Shown here: one piece after another, positions 26,146 to 37,200 of the stretch
Layout of the letters: every line of letters starts with the position of its first letter
Position numbering within the stretch: position 1 is the first letter of the stretch
Assembly (NCBI RefSeq): GCF_016863395.1
Contig: NZ_BOOU01000058.1
Span: 124,001-188,000 of the forward strand
Direction: 5' to 3'
Length of the DNA stretch: 64,000 nucleotides
Origin: Sphaerisporangium rufum
GTDB lineage: Bacteria; Actinomycetota; Actinomycetes; Streptosporangiales; Streptosporangiaceae
Translations under genes and position numbers: made by a program
Notes under the pieces: generated by a model
What the model saw: the letters and a program-made list of their open reading frames with translations, nothing else
Database searches by the model: none
What the model was told of the DNA's origin: nothing

Positions 26146-26480
26146 CCGGCCGATCCGGTCCGCGGCGCGGGAGCGCGCGTGCCGCCGATCCGCTCTGTCG
26201 TGACGTGCTGGGTGTATGTCACTTCTGTCCCCGTTCGAGATTTGGTGGTACTGCTTCTTCTCCGATCCGGCGCGGAGTGTTCATGGCGGCCCCGGTGCGG
26301 GGTGCTTTCTCTCTACGACGCCAGCGTGCGCGGGGATGTTGTATGACGTAAGTCACATTTCGCTACCTGGCCGCGGCGACACGGCACCACGAGGTGGTTC
26401 GCCGCGGGTGCGGGGTCGCGGGGAGGGACCCGCGGGTGCCCGGCGCCCGGCGTGCCGCGGCGGTTCTAAGCTGTGCGGCT
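26146..26480. other. 335-bp divergent promoter region
   Basis: This gap separates the small acidic ORF (minus) from the MetE-like gene (plus). It holds TGAC-GTAA-GTCA at 26344-26355, an operator-like palindrome, and a second spaced pair GTGAC (26200-26204) and GTCAC (26218-26222). TAAGCT near 26467 is a likely -10 for a leaderless MetE-like mRNA. An open plus-strand frame from 26216 has no family resemblance and I do not call it. Confidence 0.4.
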
Positions 26481-27485
26481 GTGAGCGAGTTTCCCTGGGA
26501 GGAGGCCGCCGCGACCGGAGTGGGCTCCCACCCGGGCGGCGACCACCTCGAGACGTTGCGGACGGTCTTCGGCGAGCTGCCCGGCCTGCCGTACCTGCCG
26601 GAGCTGCCGGACCGCGGCGTCGGCGCCGACATGATCGGCCGTACCGCCGGCCTGCTGGTCGACCTGCCGGTCGCCGTGCAGCCGTCCGGCTGGCGGGTCA
26701 CCGACCGGCCGGGCCGCGACCTGCGCCGGGCGCGCGAGCACCTGGCCCGCGACCTGGACGGGCTGGAGGAGGTCGCCTACGGCTACACCGGCCCGCTGAA
26801 GATCCAGGTGTGCGGGCCGTGGACGCTGGCGGGCGCCGTCGAGCTGCGGCACGGCGACAAGATGCTGGCCGACGCCGGCGCGGTCCGCGACCTGGCCGGG
26901 TCGCTGGCCGAGGGGCTCGCCGCGCACCTGGCGGACGTGCGCGCCCGGGTGCCGGGCGCCCAGGTGATCGTCCAGCTGGACGAGCCGGGCCTGCCCGGCG
27001 TGCTGGCCGGCACGGTGCCGACCGCGTCCGGGTTCGGCCGGCTGCCCGCGGTGGAACCGCCGGACGCCGCCGAGCGGCTGCGCGCCGTGCTGCCCGGGGA
27101 CGCCTTCACCGTGGTGCACTGCTGTGCCCCCGGCGTGCCGCTGAACGTGCTGCGCGCCGCCGGCGCGGGCGGGGTGTCGCTGGACGCGGCCCTGCTGCGC
27201 CGCCGGGACGAGGACCGGCTGGGCGAGGCGATCGAGGCGGGCATCGCGCTGTTCCTCGGCGTCGTCCCGGGCTCCGGCGCGCCGCTGCCCGCCACCGCGG
27301 CGGCGGCCGAGCCCGCCCGCACGCTGTGGGGCCGGCTCGGCTTCCCGCCGGGGCGGCTGGCCGAGCAGGTGGTGCTCACCCCGTCCTGCGGGCTGGCCGG
27401 CGCCTCGCCCGGCCAGGCCCGGGCCGCGCTGGCCCGCTGCCGGGAGGCCGCCCGTGTCCTGCGCGAGGACCCCGAAGACGGCTAG
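26481..27485 (+). CDS. MetE-like cobalamin-independent methionine synthase family protein
   Basis: A 334-residue protein resembling the C-terminal catalytic barrel of MetE. It opens VSEFPWEEAAATGVGSHPGGDHLETLRTVFGELP. The zinc ligands can be picked out: His-Cys in VHCCAPG and a Cys near the end in TPSCGLAG. The N-terminal half of true MetE is missing, so like archaeal relatives it may use another methyl donor. The GTG at 26481 fits the family start, with a -10-like TAAGCT about nine bases before it. Actinomycetes commonly carry this gene between mnmA and ligA. Confidence 0.85.
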   Translation: MSEFPWEEAAATGVGSHPGGDHLETLRTVFGELPGLPYLPELPDRGVGADMIGRTAGLLVDLPVAVQPSGWRVTDRPGRDLRRAREHLARDLDGLEEVAYGYTGPLKIQVCGPWTLAGAVELRHGDKMLADAGAVRDLAGSLAEGLAAHLADVRARVPGAQVIVQLDEPGLPGVLAGTVPTASGFGRLPAVEPPDAAERLRAVLPGDAFTVVHCCAPGVPLNVLRAAGAGGVSLDAALLRRRDEDRLGEAIEAGIALFLGVVPGSGAPLPATAAAAEPARTLWGRLGFPPGRLAEQVVLTPSCGLAGASPGQARAALARCREAARVLREDPEDG

Positions 27486-27504
27486 CGGGCCACCCGCCCG
27501 GCGG

Positions 27505-28092
27505 TCAGCGACCGGCCGGCCGGTCCGGCGACCAGAACGGATCGCGGCCGATGAATCCCAGCATCCTGGTCTGGGCGTCGGCGTCCTCCGGCACCTCGAC
27601 CCGGGGGCCGTACTGGCCGGAGGCGCGCATCGCCGCCTCGATCTCGACCATCCCGGCCAGGAGGCCGGCGCAGAAGTCCGGGTCCAGCCGGTCGTCCTGG
27701 CCGGTGGCCCGGGCCAGGTCCCAGGTGTGCATGAACACGTCGGCGGTGTAGAACCGGTCGATCGCCGCGTCCAGCGGCACCCGCCCGATGTGCGGATTCG
27801 TCAGTTCACGGCGTGCCGTCTCCGGATCGTCCAGCAGGTCCTGGACGCCGTCCCGCAGGACCTGCCAGGCGGCGACCGGGTCCTCCTCCACCGACGGCCC
27901 GCGGGCCAGGTCGACGCCGGAGCCGGCGGCCAGGAACGCGGGGAACCAGTCGACCAGGTGCCGCACGACGTCGCGGGCGGACCAGCCCGGGACGGGGGAG
28001 GGCACGTCCCAGGACCGGGTGCCGCGCACCCGGTCGGTGAACAGGCCGGCGACCTGACGGTGCCGGTCGGCGGGGCGGTCAGACAGCGCCAT
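27505..28092 (-). CDS. TIGR03086-type maleylpyruvate isomerase/DinB-like protein
   Basis: A 195-residue four-helix-bundle protein of the mycothiol-dependent/DinB-like group. It shows PVPGWSARDVVRHLVDWFPAFL and later DRFYTADVFMHTWDLARATGQD, the two histidine regions that bind metal in this family. It overlaps the SRPBCC gene by 14 bases and is third in an ArsR-SRPBCC-TIGR03086 operon. Its reaction, perhaps mycothiol-dependent, is not known. Confidence 0.85.
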   Translation of the reverse strand: MALSDRPADRHRQVAGLFTDRVRGTRSWDVPSPVPGWSARDVVRHLVDWFPAFLAAGSGVDLARGPSVEEDPVAAWQVLRDGVQDLLDDPETARRELTNPHIGRVPLDAAIDRFYTADVFMHTWDLARATGQDDRLDPDFCAGLLAGMVEIEAAMRASGQYGPRVEVPEDADAQTRMLGFIGRDPFWSPDRPAGR

Positions 28093-28561
28093 CGGCGAGC
28101 ATCCTGTCCAGCTTCGCGTATCCCTGGTCGACGCCGACCTCCATGCCGCTGCGCAGCCATGCGTCGCGGCCCTCCAGGCTGTCGACCAGCGACCGCGCCC
28201 GCAGCCGGGTGCGGCCGTCGCCCAGGTCCTCGAACGACAGCGTCTCCAGGGCGACCCCGTCGGGTTCGCCGTCGAAGGTGAAGGTCTGCACGATGCGGTC
28301 CGGCCGCACCTCGTGGAAGCAGCCGTGGAACCCGTACTCGGTGCCGTCCTGCGCCGCGACGTACCGCCAGCTGCCGCCGGTGCGGGCGTCCCAGTGCACG
28401 ATGCGGGTGGCCAGCGCGTCGGGCCCCACCCACCGGGCGAACAGCTCGGGGTCGGTGTGCGCGCGGAACAACTGCTCCGGCGTGGCCGTGAAGTCACGGG
28501 TGATCTGGATGATCGGCAGCTTGGGATCCGCCTCGATCGCCGTCTCGCTGATGCTGTTCAT
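28079..28561 (-). CDS. SRPBCC/AHSA1-domain protein
   Basis: A 160-residue START-like ligand-binding protein of the Aha1-C-terminal type. Typical pieces are ITRDFTATPEQLFRAHTDPELFARWVGP, HWDARTGGSWRYVAAQDGTEYGFHG and a closing long helix (GMEVGVDQGYAKLDRMLADG). It overlaps the ArsR gene upstream by 68 bases and the next gene by 14, so the three are translationally coupled. ArsR-SRPBCC pairs are common; the ligand is unknown. Confidence 0.9.
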   Translation of the reverse strand: MNSISETAIEADPKLPIIQITRDFTATPEQLFRAHTDPELFARWVGPDALATRIVHWDARTGGSWRYVAAQDGTEYGFHGCFHEVRPDRIVQTFTFDGEPDGVALETLSFEDLGDGRTRLRARSLVDSLEGRDAWLRSGMEVGVDQGYAKLDRMLADGAV

Positions 28562-28889
28562 GCTCGTCTCTCCTCATCTCCGCCAGGACGGTGTCCAGGC
28601 GGCGGTAACGCTGCTCGGTGCGGCGCCGGTGCCGCTCGAGCCAGGTGTCCAGTAGGTCGAAGGCCCGGGTCTCCAGGCGCACCGCCCGCGGCTGCGGTCC
28701 GGGCGGGCGGCCGACCAGGCCGGCCTCCTCCAGCACCCGGAGGTGCTTGTAGACGGCCTGCAACGACATGCGGTACGGCTCGGCCAGCCGGCTCACGGTG
28801 GCGTCGCCCTCCGCCAGCCGGGCGACCATGTCGCGCCGGGTCGGGTCCGCGAGGGCGGCGAATACGCGGGACAACCCATCCGTGCTCAT
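28494..28889 (-). CDS. ArsR-family transcriptional regulator
   Basis: A 131-residue winged-helix repressor. It reads SRVFAALADPTRRDMVARLAEGDATVSRLAEPYRMSLQAVYKHLRVLEEAGLV, the standard ArsR/SdpR layout. It lacks the metal-binding Cys motif of ArsR/SmtB sensors, so it is not a metal sensor of that kind. ATG 28889 is preferred over the adjacent ATG 28892 because GAGG lies four bases before it. A perfect palindrome is 12 bp upstream. First gene of the operon. Confidence 0.9.
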   Translation of the reverse strand: MSTDGLSRVFAALADPTRRDMVARLAEGDATVSRLAEPYRMSLQAVYKHLRVLEEAGLVGRPPGPQPRAVRLETRAFDLLDTWLERHRRRTEQRYRRLDTVLAEMRRDEHEQHQRDGDRGGSQAADHPDHP

Positions 28890-28900
28890 CATTCCTCGCC

Positions 28901-28922
28901 GTTTCAACCGTGTGGTTGAAAC
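28901..28922. promoter_or_regulatory. ArsR operator
   Basis: GTTTCAACC-N4-GGTTGAAAC, two perfect 9-bp arms, 12 bp upstream of the ArsR start. This form is typical for autoregulated ArsR genes paired with SRPBCC proteins. Confidence 0.75.
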
Positions 28923-29116
28923 AACGGTACGTCCGATGAAGGCTTACTGACAACCTTTCGGTAGAAAGACCTGTTCATCAGGGTGGCGGCCGATCGGGAG
29001 AGCGGTGTACGGCGCTCTGGTGGCCGGCCGCCAGGGCCGCCGTCCGCCCCTCGGCCGGGTGGCACCTGATCGACGGGCATGTGCACGCGCGGCCGTGATT
29101 CCCTACGATTCCCGGC

Positions 29117-30946
29117 ATGGCTCCTCGCGAGGACGACGGCGGTGGTGACTTCGCCGGTATCGACCCGGTGCTGATGCGTTCGATGATCAAGGATTTGGAG
29201 GGTGCCAAGGGGCTGGTGGAGGAGCACGTCCCGGGGTTGAAGGACGCCTTCTCCCGGGTGGGGTTGTCCACCAAGCCGATCGGCACGCTGGCCGGGGTGG
29301 CCGGGTGGATCGGCGGTGAGCTCGGCATGCTGAACCGGCGGCAGCGGATGGCCGAGCAGCTGTCGAAGGAGAACGACCAGTTCGGTTTCACCGGGGCGAT
29401 GGTGCAGACCGAGTGGGAGGGGTTCTTCAAGAGTCCCGCCGAGGCGGAGGCCAAGGCCAAGGAGCTGGCCGGCACGTACCAGGAGCCGGAGGGGTTCCCC
29501 GACGACGCCTGGGAGCAGATCCGCAAGTACCAGAGCGATCCGGACTTCGCCCGGGCCCTCCTCAAGCAGCTCGGCCCGGAGAAAGCCGCCTTTCTGGTCA
29601 ACCGGGCCCGCGGCGAGAACGACGACGGTGCCCGGCTGGCCGCCTTCTCCACCGTCATGGCGGTGGCGAGCCACCAGGGCGTGATCGACGACGCGTGGCT
29701 GGGGAAGTTCGCGAAGGGCACCGACGGGATGCCCGATCTGAGCGGCCTGGCGGCGGTCATCCAGCACGGCACCTGGAACAAGGACACCCTGGTCGCCATC
29801 GGCAACCGAGGGCTGCGCGGCACCCTGGGGGGCGACACCGAGCTCGCCGCCTCGTTCCTGGACGGCCTGGCGCGCAACCCGATGGCCGCCAACCAGGTCT
29901 ACGCCGAGAACTTCGACATGATCAACCGGATGATCAGCGGGGACCTGCCCGGATGGCTGGGTGACGACGCCGGCCGCGGCGACCCGCTCGGCCGGTTCGT
30001 GACCGCCGCCACCGTCGAGGCCCGCGAGGTGGGCGAGCGGATGCGTCCCCCCGGCGACCTCACCTGGTGCAATCCGGCCGACCCGCTCATCTCCCGGGTC
30101 CTCGGGCAGACGCAGAACAAGGAACCGCTGACCAGCGAGTTCGACGGCGTCCGGCAGGCACTGGCCGGCCTGGCCGGGCTCGCCGGCCAGGTGCCGGTCC
30201 CGGATCCGCGCCTCGACGTGGAGGACGCCGGCCGGTTCGAGTACGGGATGCCGGGCACGCTGCCGGATCCGTCGATGCCGCTCTACCAGCTGGGGGTGAG
30301 CCAGGGCCAGCTCGGCGACTGCTACTTCCTGGCCGCCGTGGCGGGCCGGTTGCGGCAGGACCCCAACTTCCTGACGAAGCGGATGACCCGCAACGCGGAC
30401 GGGACTTACACGGTGACCTTCTTCCGCGACGGCGCGCCGGTGCCGGTCACGGTGACGGCGGCGGTTCCGATGTGGAAGGGGACCCAGCAGGACGCGTTCG
30501 TGAGCCCGCCGCTGCTGGCCATCTATGAGAAGGCTTACGCGCAGTTCAAGGGCCTGAGCTCCTTCGAGGAGATCGAGGGTGGGTTCGTCGTCGATCCCTG
30601 GCCGGACATCGACGGCAAGAAGGTCGGGGAGCTGGACGACCTGAGCTACGCCAACCTCAAGAAGCTGAGCGACGCGAAGGTGCCGATGACGGTCAGCACG
30701 CCGGCCGACGGGATCTTCGACGATGACCATCGCACCGGTCCCGGTGCCCAGCTGGTGACCAAACACGTGTACTCCGTCGAGGACGTCTTCATCGACAAGA
30801 ACGGGGTGGAGACCGTCAGGCTGGTCAACCCGTGGGGTGCCGGCGCCTCGGCGCCGCATCAGGTGGACGTCCCGCTCAGCTGGATCAAGGACGGGACCGG
30901 CACCTGGGCCCGGAACTGGCAGGTGGAGATCGCCGCCGAGGAATGA
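29117..30946 (+). CDS. Calpain-like (C2) cysteine protease with WXG100-like N-terminal region
   Basis: A 609-residue intracellular-type protein. The C-terminal 220 residues are a calpain catalytic core: Gln and Cys in SQGQLGDCYFLAAV (C402), His in TKHVYSVEDV (H550) and Asn in RLVNPWG (N571), so the triad is complete. The N-terminal 390 residues are helical, with an ALAEKLEN-like layout reminiscent of type VII substrates and no signal peptide. No EF-hand or calcium-binding domain is visible. TACGAT at 29104-29109 is a good -10 that would give a leaderless mRNA beginning at the ATG. Two small genes follow closely and may be partners. Protease activity is well supported; the target and any export are inference. 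Confidence 0.85.
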   Translation: MAPREDDGGGDFAGIDPVLMRSMIKDLEGAKGLVEEHVPGLKDAFSRVGLSTKPIGTLAGVAGWIGGELGMLNRRQRMAEQLSKENDQFGFTGAMVQTEWEGFFKSPAEAEAKAKELAGTYQEPEGFPDDAWEQIRKYQSDPDFARALLKQLGPEKAAFLVNRARGENDDGARLAAFSTVMAVASHQGVIDDAWLGKFAKGTDGMPDLSGLAAVIQHGTWNKDTLVAIGNRGLRGTLGGDTELAASFLDGLARNPMAANQVYAENFDMINRMISGDLPGWLGDDAGRGDPLGRFVTAATVEAREVGERMRPPGDLTWCNPADPLISRVLGQTQNKEPLTSEFDGVRQALAGLAGLAGQVPVPDPRLDVEDAGRFEYGMPGTLPDPSMPLYQLGVSQGQLGDCYFLAAVAGRLRQDPNFLTKRMTRNADGTYTVTFFRDGAPVPVTVTAAVPMWKGTQQDAFVSPPLLAIYEKAYAQFKGLSSFEEIEGGFVVDPWPDIDGKKVGELDDLSYANLKKLSDAKVPMTVSTPADGIFDDDHRTGPGAQLVTKHVYSVEDVFIDKNGVETVRLVNPWGAGASAPHQVDVPLSWIKDGTGTWARNWQVEIAAEE

Positions 30947-30983
30947 TCGGCACGCGGCGGGAACGACGGAGAGAGATGACGGG

Positions 30984-31268
30984 GTGGCGATGGAGTACAC
31001 GGTGAAGGTGCGGCGCGGCGTGGACGCCGAGGCCTGGGGCATGCGGATCGGCATCCGCCGGTTCACCGGCGGGGACGGCCCGCGGGCGGTGCTGCTGGGC
31101 GTGCGCGCGGCCGGCGCGGCCGAGCCCGAGGCCTTCCTGCTCGGCCCGGGGGAGAGCGCCGAGGCGGGCGGGCGGGTGCTGGTGGTCCGCGAGATCGCCG
31201 CCGAGCACGTCCTGGTGGCGTCGGAGGGCGAGCCGTGGCCGGGCGCCGGGACCGAGCCGCCGGCGTGA
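30984..31268 (+). CDS. Small soluble beta-rich protein (DUF6406-like), calpain partner candidate
   Basis: A 94-residue protein without membrane segments. It reads MEYTVKVRRGVDAEAWGMRIGIRRF, then AVLLGVRAAG, EAFLLGPGESAEAGGRVLVVREI. The order of beta strands matches DUF6406-type actinobacterial proteins, an assignment I make from memory. I chose GTG 30984 because GGAGAGAG is eight bases upstream; ATG 30990 is the alternative. It lies 37 bp after the calpain stop, and its own stop overlaps the next start. The next protein repeats the same strand pattern behind a membrane anchor. Confidence 0.6.
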   Translation: MAMEYTVKVRRGVDAEAWGMRIGIRRFTGGDGPRAVLLGVRAAGAAEPEAFLLGPGESAEAGGRVLVVREIAAEHVLVASEGEPWPGAGTEPPA

Positions 31269-31624
31269 GGGTCTGGGCCGCGGTCGCCGGGCTGGTCGTG
31301 CTCGCCGGCGTGGTGTTCGCGCTGGCCAGGTACAGCGCCGCGCCGCCGCCGGCGGGGCCGGGCGCGGTGCGGCTCACCCTGTCCCGGCCCGGACTGCCGC
31401 CGCTCCAGCATCCGTACCCGGGCGGGGCGGTGTCGCTGAACGCCATGCTGGGCGGCGGCGACGTGCTCATCGGGATGCGCGGGACCGCCGGCGGCGGCCG
31501 GGAGGTGCGGGTGAGCGAGGGGCAGACCGTCGAGGTGCCCGGGGGCAGGCTGCGCCTGGTGGGCGTCTGGGACATGTGGCGCCGAGACCGGGACGCGGTG
31601 GACGTCGTGCTGAGCACGCCGTGA
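31265..31624 (+). CDS. Membrane-anchored small beta-rich protein, second calpain partner candidate
   Basis: A 119-residue protein with an N-terminal membrane segment (VWAAVAGLVVLAGVVFALARY) and an outside domain of about 85 residues. The domain reads GGGDVLIGMRGTAG, REVRVSEGQTVEVPGGRLRLVGVW, which parallels the preceding gene's AVLLGVRAAG, EAFLLGPGESAEAGGRVLVVREI. The two are probably old duplicates, one cytoplasmic and one surface-anchored. GTG 31265 overlaps the previous stop as GTGA. Function unknown; both could bind or inhibit the calpain-like protease. Confidence 0.6.
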   Translation: MRVWAAVAGLVVLAGVVFALARYSAAPPPAGPGAVRLTLSRPGLPPLQHPYPGGAVSLNAMLGGGDVLIGMRGTAGGGREVRVSEGQTVEVPGGRLRLVGVWDMWRRDRDAVDVVLSTP

Positions 31625-31711
31625 CCCGCCCTATTCATAGGGGTATGGCAGGTTTTCGTGGGGAAATGTCGGTGGCGGATGGCATGGTAGGAGTAACGAT
31701 TCCCCAGGTGA

Positions 31712-34087
<2,376 letters not shown>

Positions 34088-34210
34088 TCCTCCTTCCTGG
34101 CATATGTACGACATGTCATGACTGCGCCAGCCTGACGCTAGTGACGCCCCCCGGAGCCGTCCGCCAGTCTCGTGATCGGCAACACGGCTTCACGGAAGGT
34201 CAGGCACCCC

Positions 34211-37200
34211 ATGGGTTGGTCCGCGCGTCTCCTCGCGGTGGGAGTGGCGTCCACGCTGCTCGCCCTGCCCGCGCCGGCTCGGCCGGCGAGTGGCGAGGCG
34301 TCCGCCGCACCGGTCGGCGACGTCCGTCATGTCACCCTCATCACCGGCGATGTCGTCACCGTCCGGCCCCGCGCCGGCGGCGGCCGGGCGGTCACCGTCC
34401 GGCCGGGCAAGGGCCGGGAGAAGATCCGATTCACCACCGAGGAGGTCGACGGCGAGATCCGGGTCACGCCGTCCGACGCGTTCCCCTATCTGGTCAACGG
34501 CCTGCTCGACCCGACGCTGTTCCAGGTCGGGGAGCTGATCGACCAAGGATACGACGACAGGAGCAGGCCCACCCTGCCGCTGCTGCTCGACTACGCCGAC
34601 GGGGCGCGGGCGGCGGCCGTGCCCGGTGTCAAGGTCACCGCGACCCTGAACAGCATCGACGCCCAGGCCGCCGCGCCGGAGAAGGGCCGGCTCGCCGACT
34701 TCTGGAAGGCCGCCGTCACCACGGCGGACCCGTCGGCCAAGGCGGGCGCGGCGAACGGCCTGGAGAAGATCTGGCTGGACGCCCGGGTGAAGGCGAGCCT
34801 GGAGCGCAGCGTCCCCCAGGTCGGCGCGCCGCAGGCCTGGCAGGCCGGCTACGACGGCACCGGGGTCAAGGTCGCGGTGCTGGACACCGGCGCCGACGAG
34901 ACCCATCCCGACCTGGCCGGCCGGGTCGACGACCGGCGCAACTTCACCGACGACCCCACGACCGAGGACGGCGTCGGGCACGGCACGCACGTGGCCTCGA
35001 TCATCGCCGGCCAGGGCTCCGCCTCCGCGGGCCTGCGCAAGGGCGTCGCCCCGGGTGCGCGCCTGCTGGTGGGCAAGGTGCTCGACAACACCGGCTCCGG
35101 CACCCTCTCCCAGGTCATCGAAGGTCTGGAGTGGGCCGCCGGGGCGGGGGCCGACGTGGTGAACCTCAGCCTCGGCTCGGGCCCCACCGACGGCACCGAC
35201 CCGCTCAGCGTGGCCGTGGACGAGCTCACCGCGAGCACCGGCACCCTGTTCGTCGCCGCCGCCGGCAACGAGGGCAGGGCGTACCAGGTCGGCGCGCCGG
35301 GCGCCGCGACCACCGCGCTCACCGTGGGCGCGGTGGACCGCGACGACGCCCTGGCGTCCTTCTCCAGCCGCGGTCCCCGGCTGGACGACGCGCCCAAGCC
35401 GGACATCACCGCGCCCGGGGTGGGGATCGCGGCGGCCCGCGCCGCCGGGACCACCATGGGCGATCCGGTCGACGAGCGGTACATCGCCGCGTCCGGCACG
35501 TCCATGGCGACCCCGCACGTGGCGGGGGCCGCGGCGATCCTCAAGCAGCGCCATCCCGGCTGGACCGCCGGGCGGCTGAAGGACGCCCTGGTCTCGACCG
35601 CCGCCACCATCGATGGGCAGACCGTGCACGAGCAGGGCGGCGGCCGGCTCGACGTGGCCCGCGCGGTCCGCCAGGACGTCACCGCCACCGGCGTGCTGGA
35701 CCTCGGCACGTCCGTGGAGGGCGAGTCCGGCCAGGACGTGCAGGGCAAGGTGGCCTACACCAACACCGGCACCGCGCCGGTCACCCTGGACCTGTCGGCC
35801 GCGCTGCGCAACCAGGACGGCGCGGTGCCCGGCGAGGGAGCCCTCGCCCTCGGATCGACGGCGGTCACCGTGCCCGCCGGGGGGACCGCCGAGGTCCCGG
35901 TGCGGGTGGACCTCACCAAGATCGCCAAGGGCCGGCACGTCGGCTACCTCACCGCCCGCTCCGCCGACGGGTCGGTCGCCGCGCACACGACCCTGGCGCT
36001 CACCCGGCGGGGACCGGCGCGCAAGGTGCACTTCCGGGCGATCGACGACGAGGGGAAGCCGTCCCGGGTGGCGGCCATCCTGATGTACGGCGCCGCCGCG
36101 ATCAATGACGCTTCGGGCTGGATCGAGGACCGCGACGCGGGTCTCATCCTGGAGGTCGAGCAGGGCACCTACCTGACCCAGGCGGTCTTCGGCGGGATCT
36201 CCAGCCGGCAGCAGCCGCTCGACGTGCTCATCTCCATTCCCGAACTGAAGGTGGACCGGGATCTCGAGGTGGTGCTGGACGCGCGCAAGGCCAAGCCGGT
36301 CGTGGTGGAGACCCCGAAGCCGGCCGTGCGGTCCGGCATCACCACCTGGGCTGCCTATCGCACCTACGGTGACCGCCGGATCTCCATCGCGGGCATGAAC
36401 TTCCCGTCGGACCTGGTCACCGTGGCGGGTACCGACCGGGTGAAGAACGGGACGTTCGAGTTCAACACCCGCCTCCAACTCGCCGCGCCCATGGTCTCGC
36501 GGGCCCGGGTCACCGGTCTGCGGGACGATCTGCCGATGCAGCCGGCCATCTGGTCGCCGGAGATGGACGGCCGGTTCCGGTGGCCGCTGATGGAGGCCGG
36601 GCGTGGCCGGCCGGAGGACGTCGCCGGTCGCGACGTACGCGGCAAGGCGGTGGTGATCTCGCTGCCCTCGGAGGAGGAGGACTTCTACGAGTCCGAGGAA
36701 CGGATCAGGGCGATCGGCAAGGCCGGCGCCGCCGCGGTCATCGCGGTGGGCGGCGAGCGGTACGGCCTGTGGCAGCAATGGCTGCCGGTCAACCCGCGGT
36801 ATCCGTCGCCGGCCTTCCTCATCTCCCACGACGCCGGGCAGAAGTTGCTGGGGCGGGTCCGGGCCGGGCGGGCGACCATCGATCTCACCTGCACCATGGC
36901 GCCGCCGTACACCTACGACGTCTCGCACAGCGAGTACGGCGGCATTCCCCGCCAGATCGTGCACAAGGTGCGTCCCGGCAACACCGCGCGGATCGCCGCG
37001 GAGTACACCGAGTCCGGCGGCGAGCACTGGGCCAAGGAACAGCGCTTCGGGTGGCGCCCCTGGCAGGTCTTCGCCAACGAGCGGCAGACGCCGGTGCGCA
37101 CCCCGCTCCGGCGCGACGAGTACGTCAGCTCCAGCGACGCCGACACGACGTGGGAGCACTTCGTGCACAGCTACTTCACCTGGGAGCTGTGGGGGTCCAT

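Noticed and set aside
26216-27751. A long plus-strand frame overlapping the MetE-like gene
   Set aside because: Its residues after the first 40 are a shadow of the MetE-like gene in another frame. The true frame has zinc-ligand motifs.
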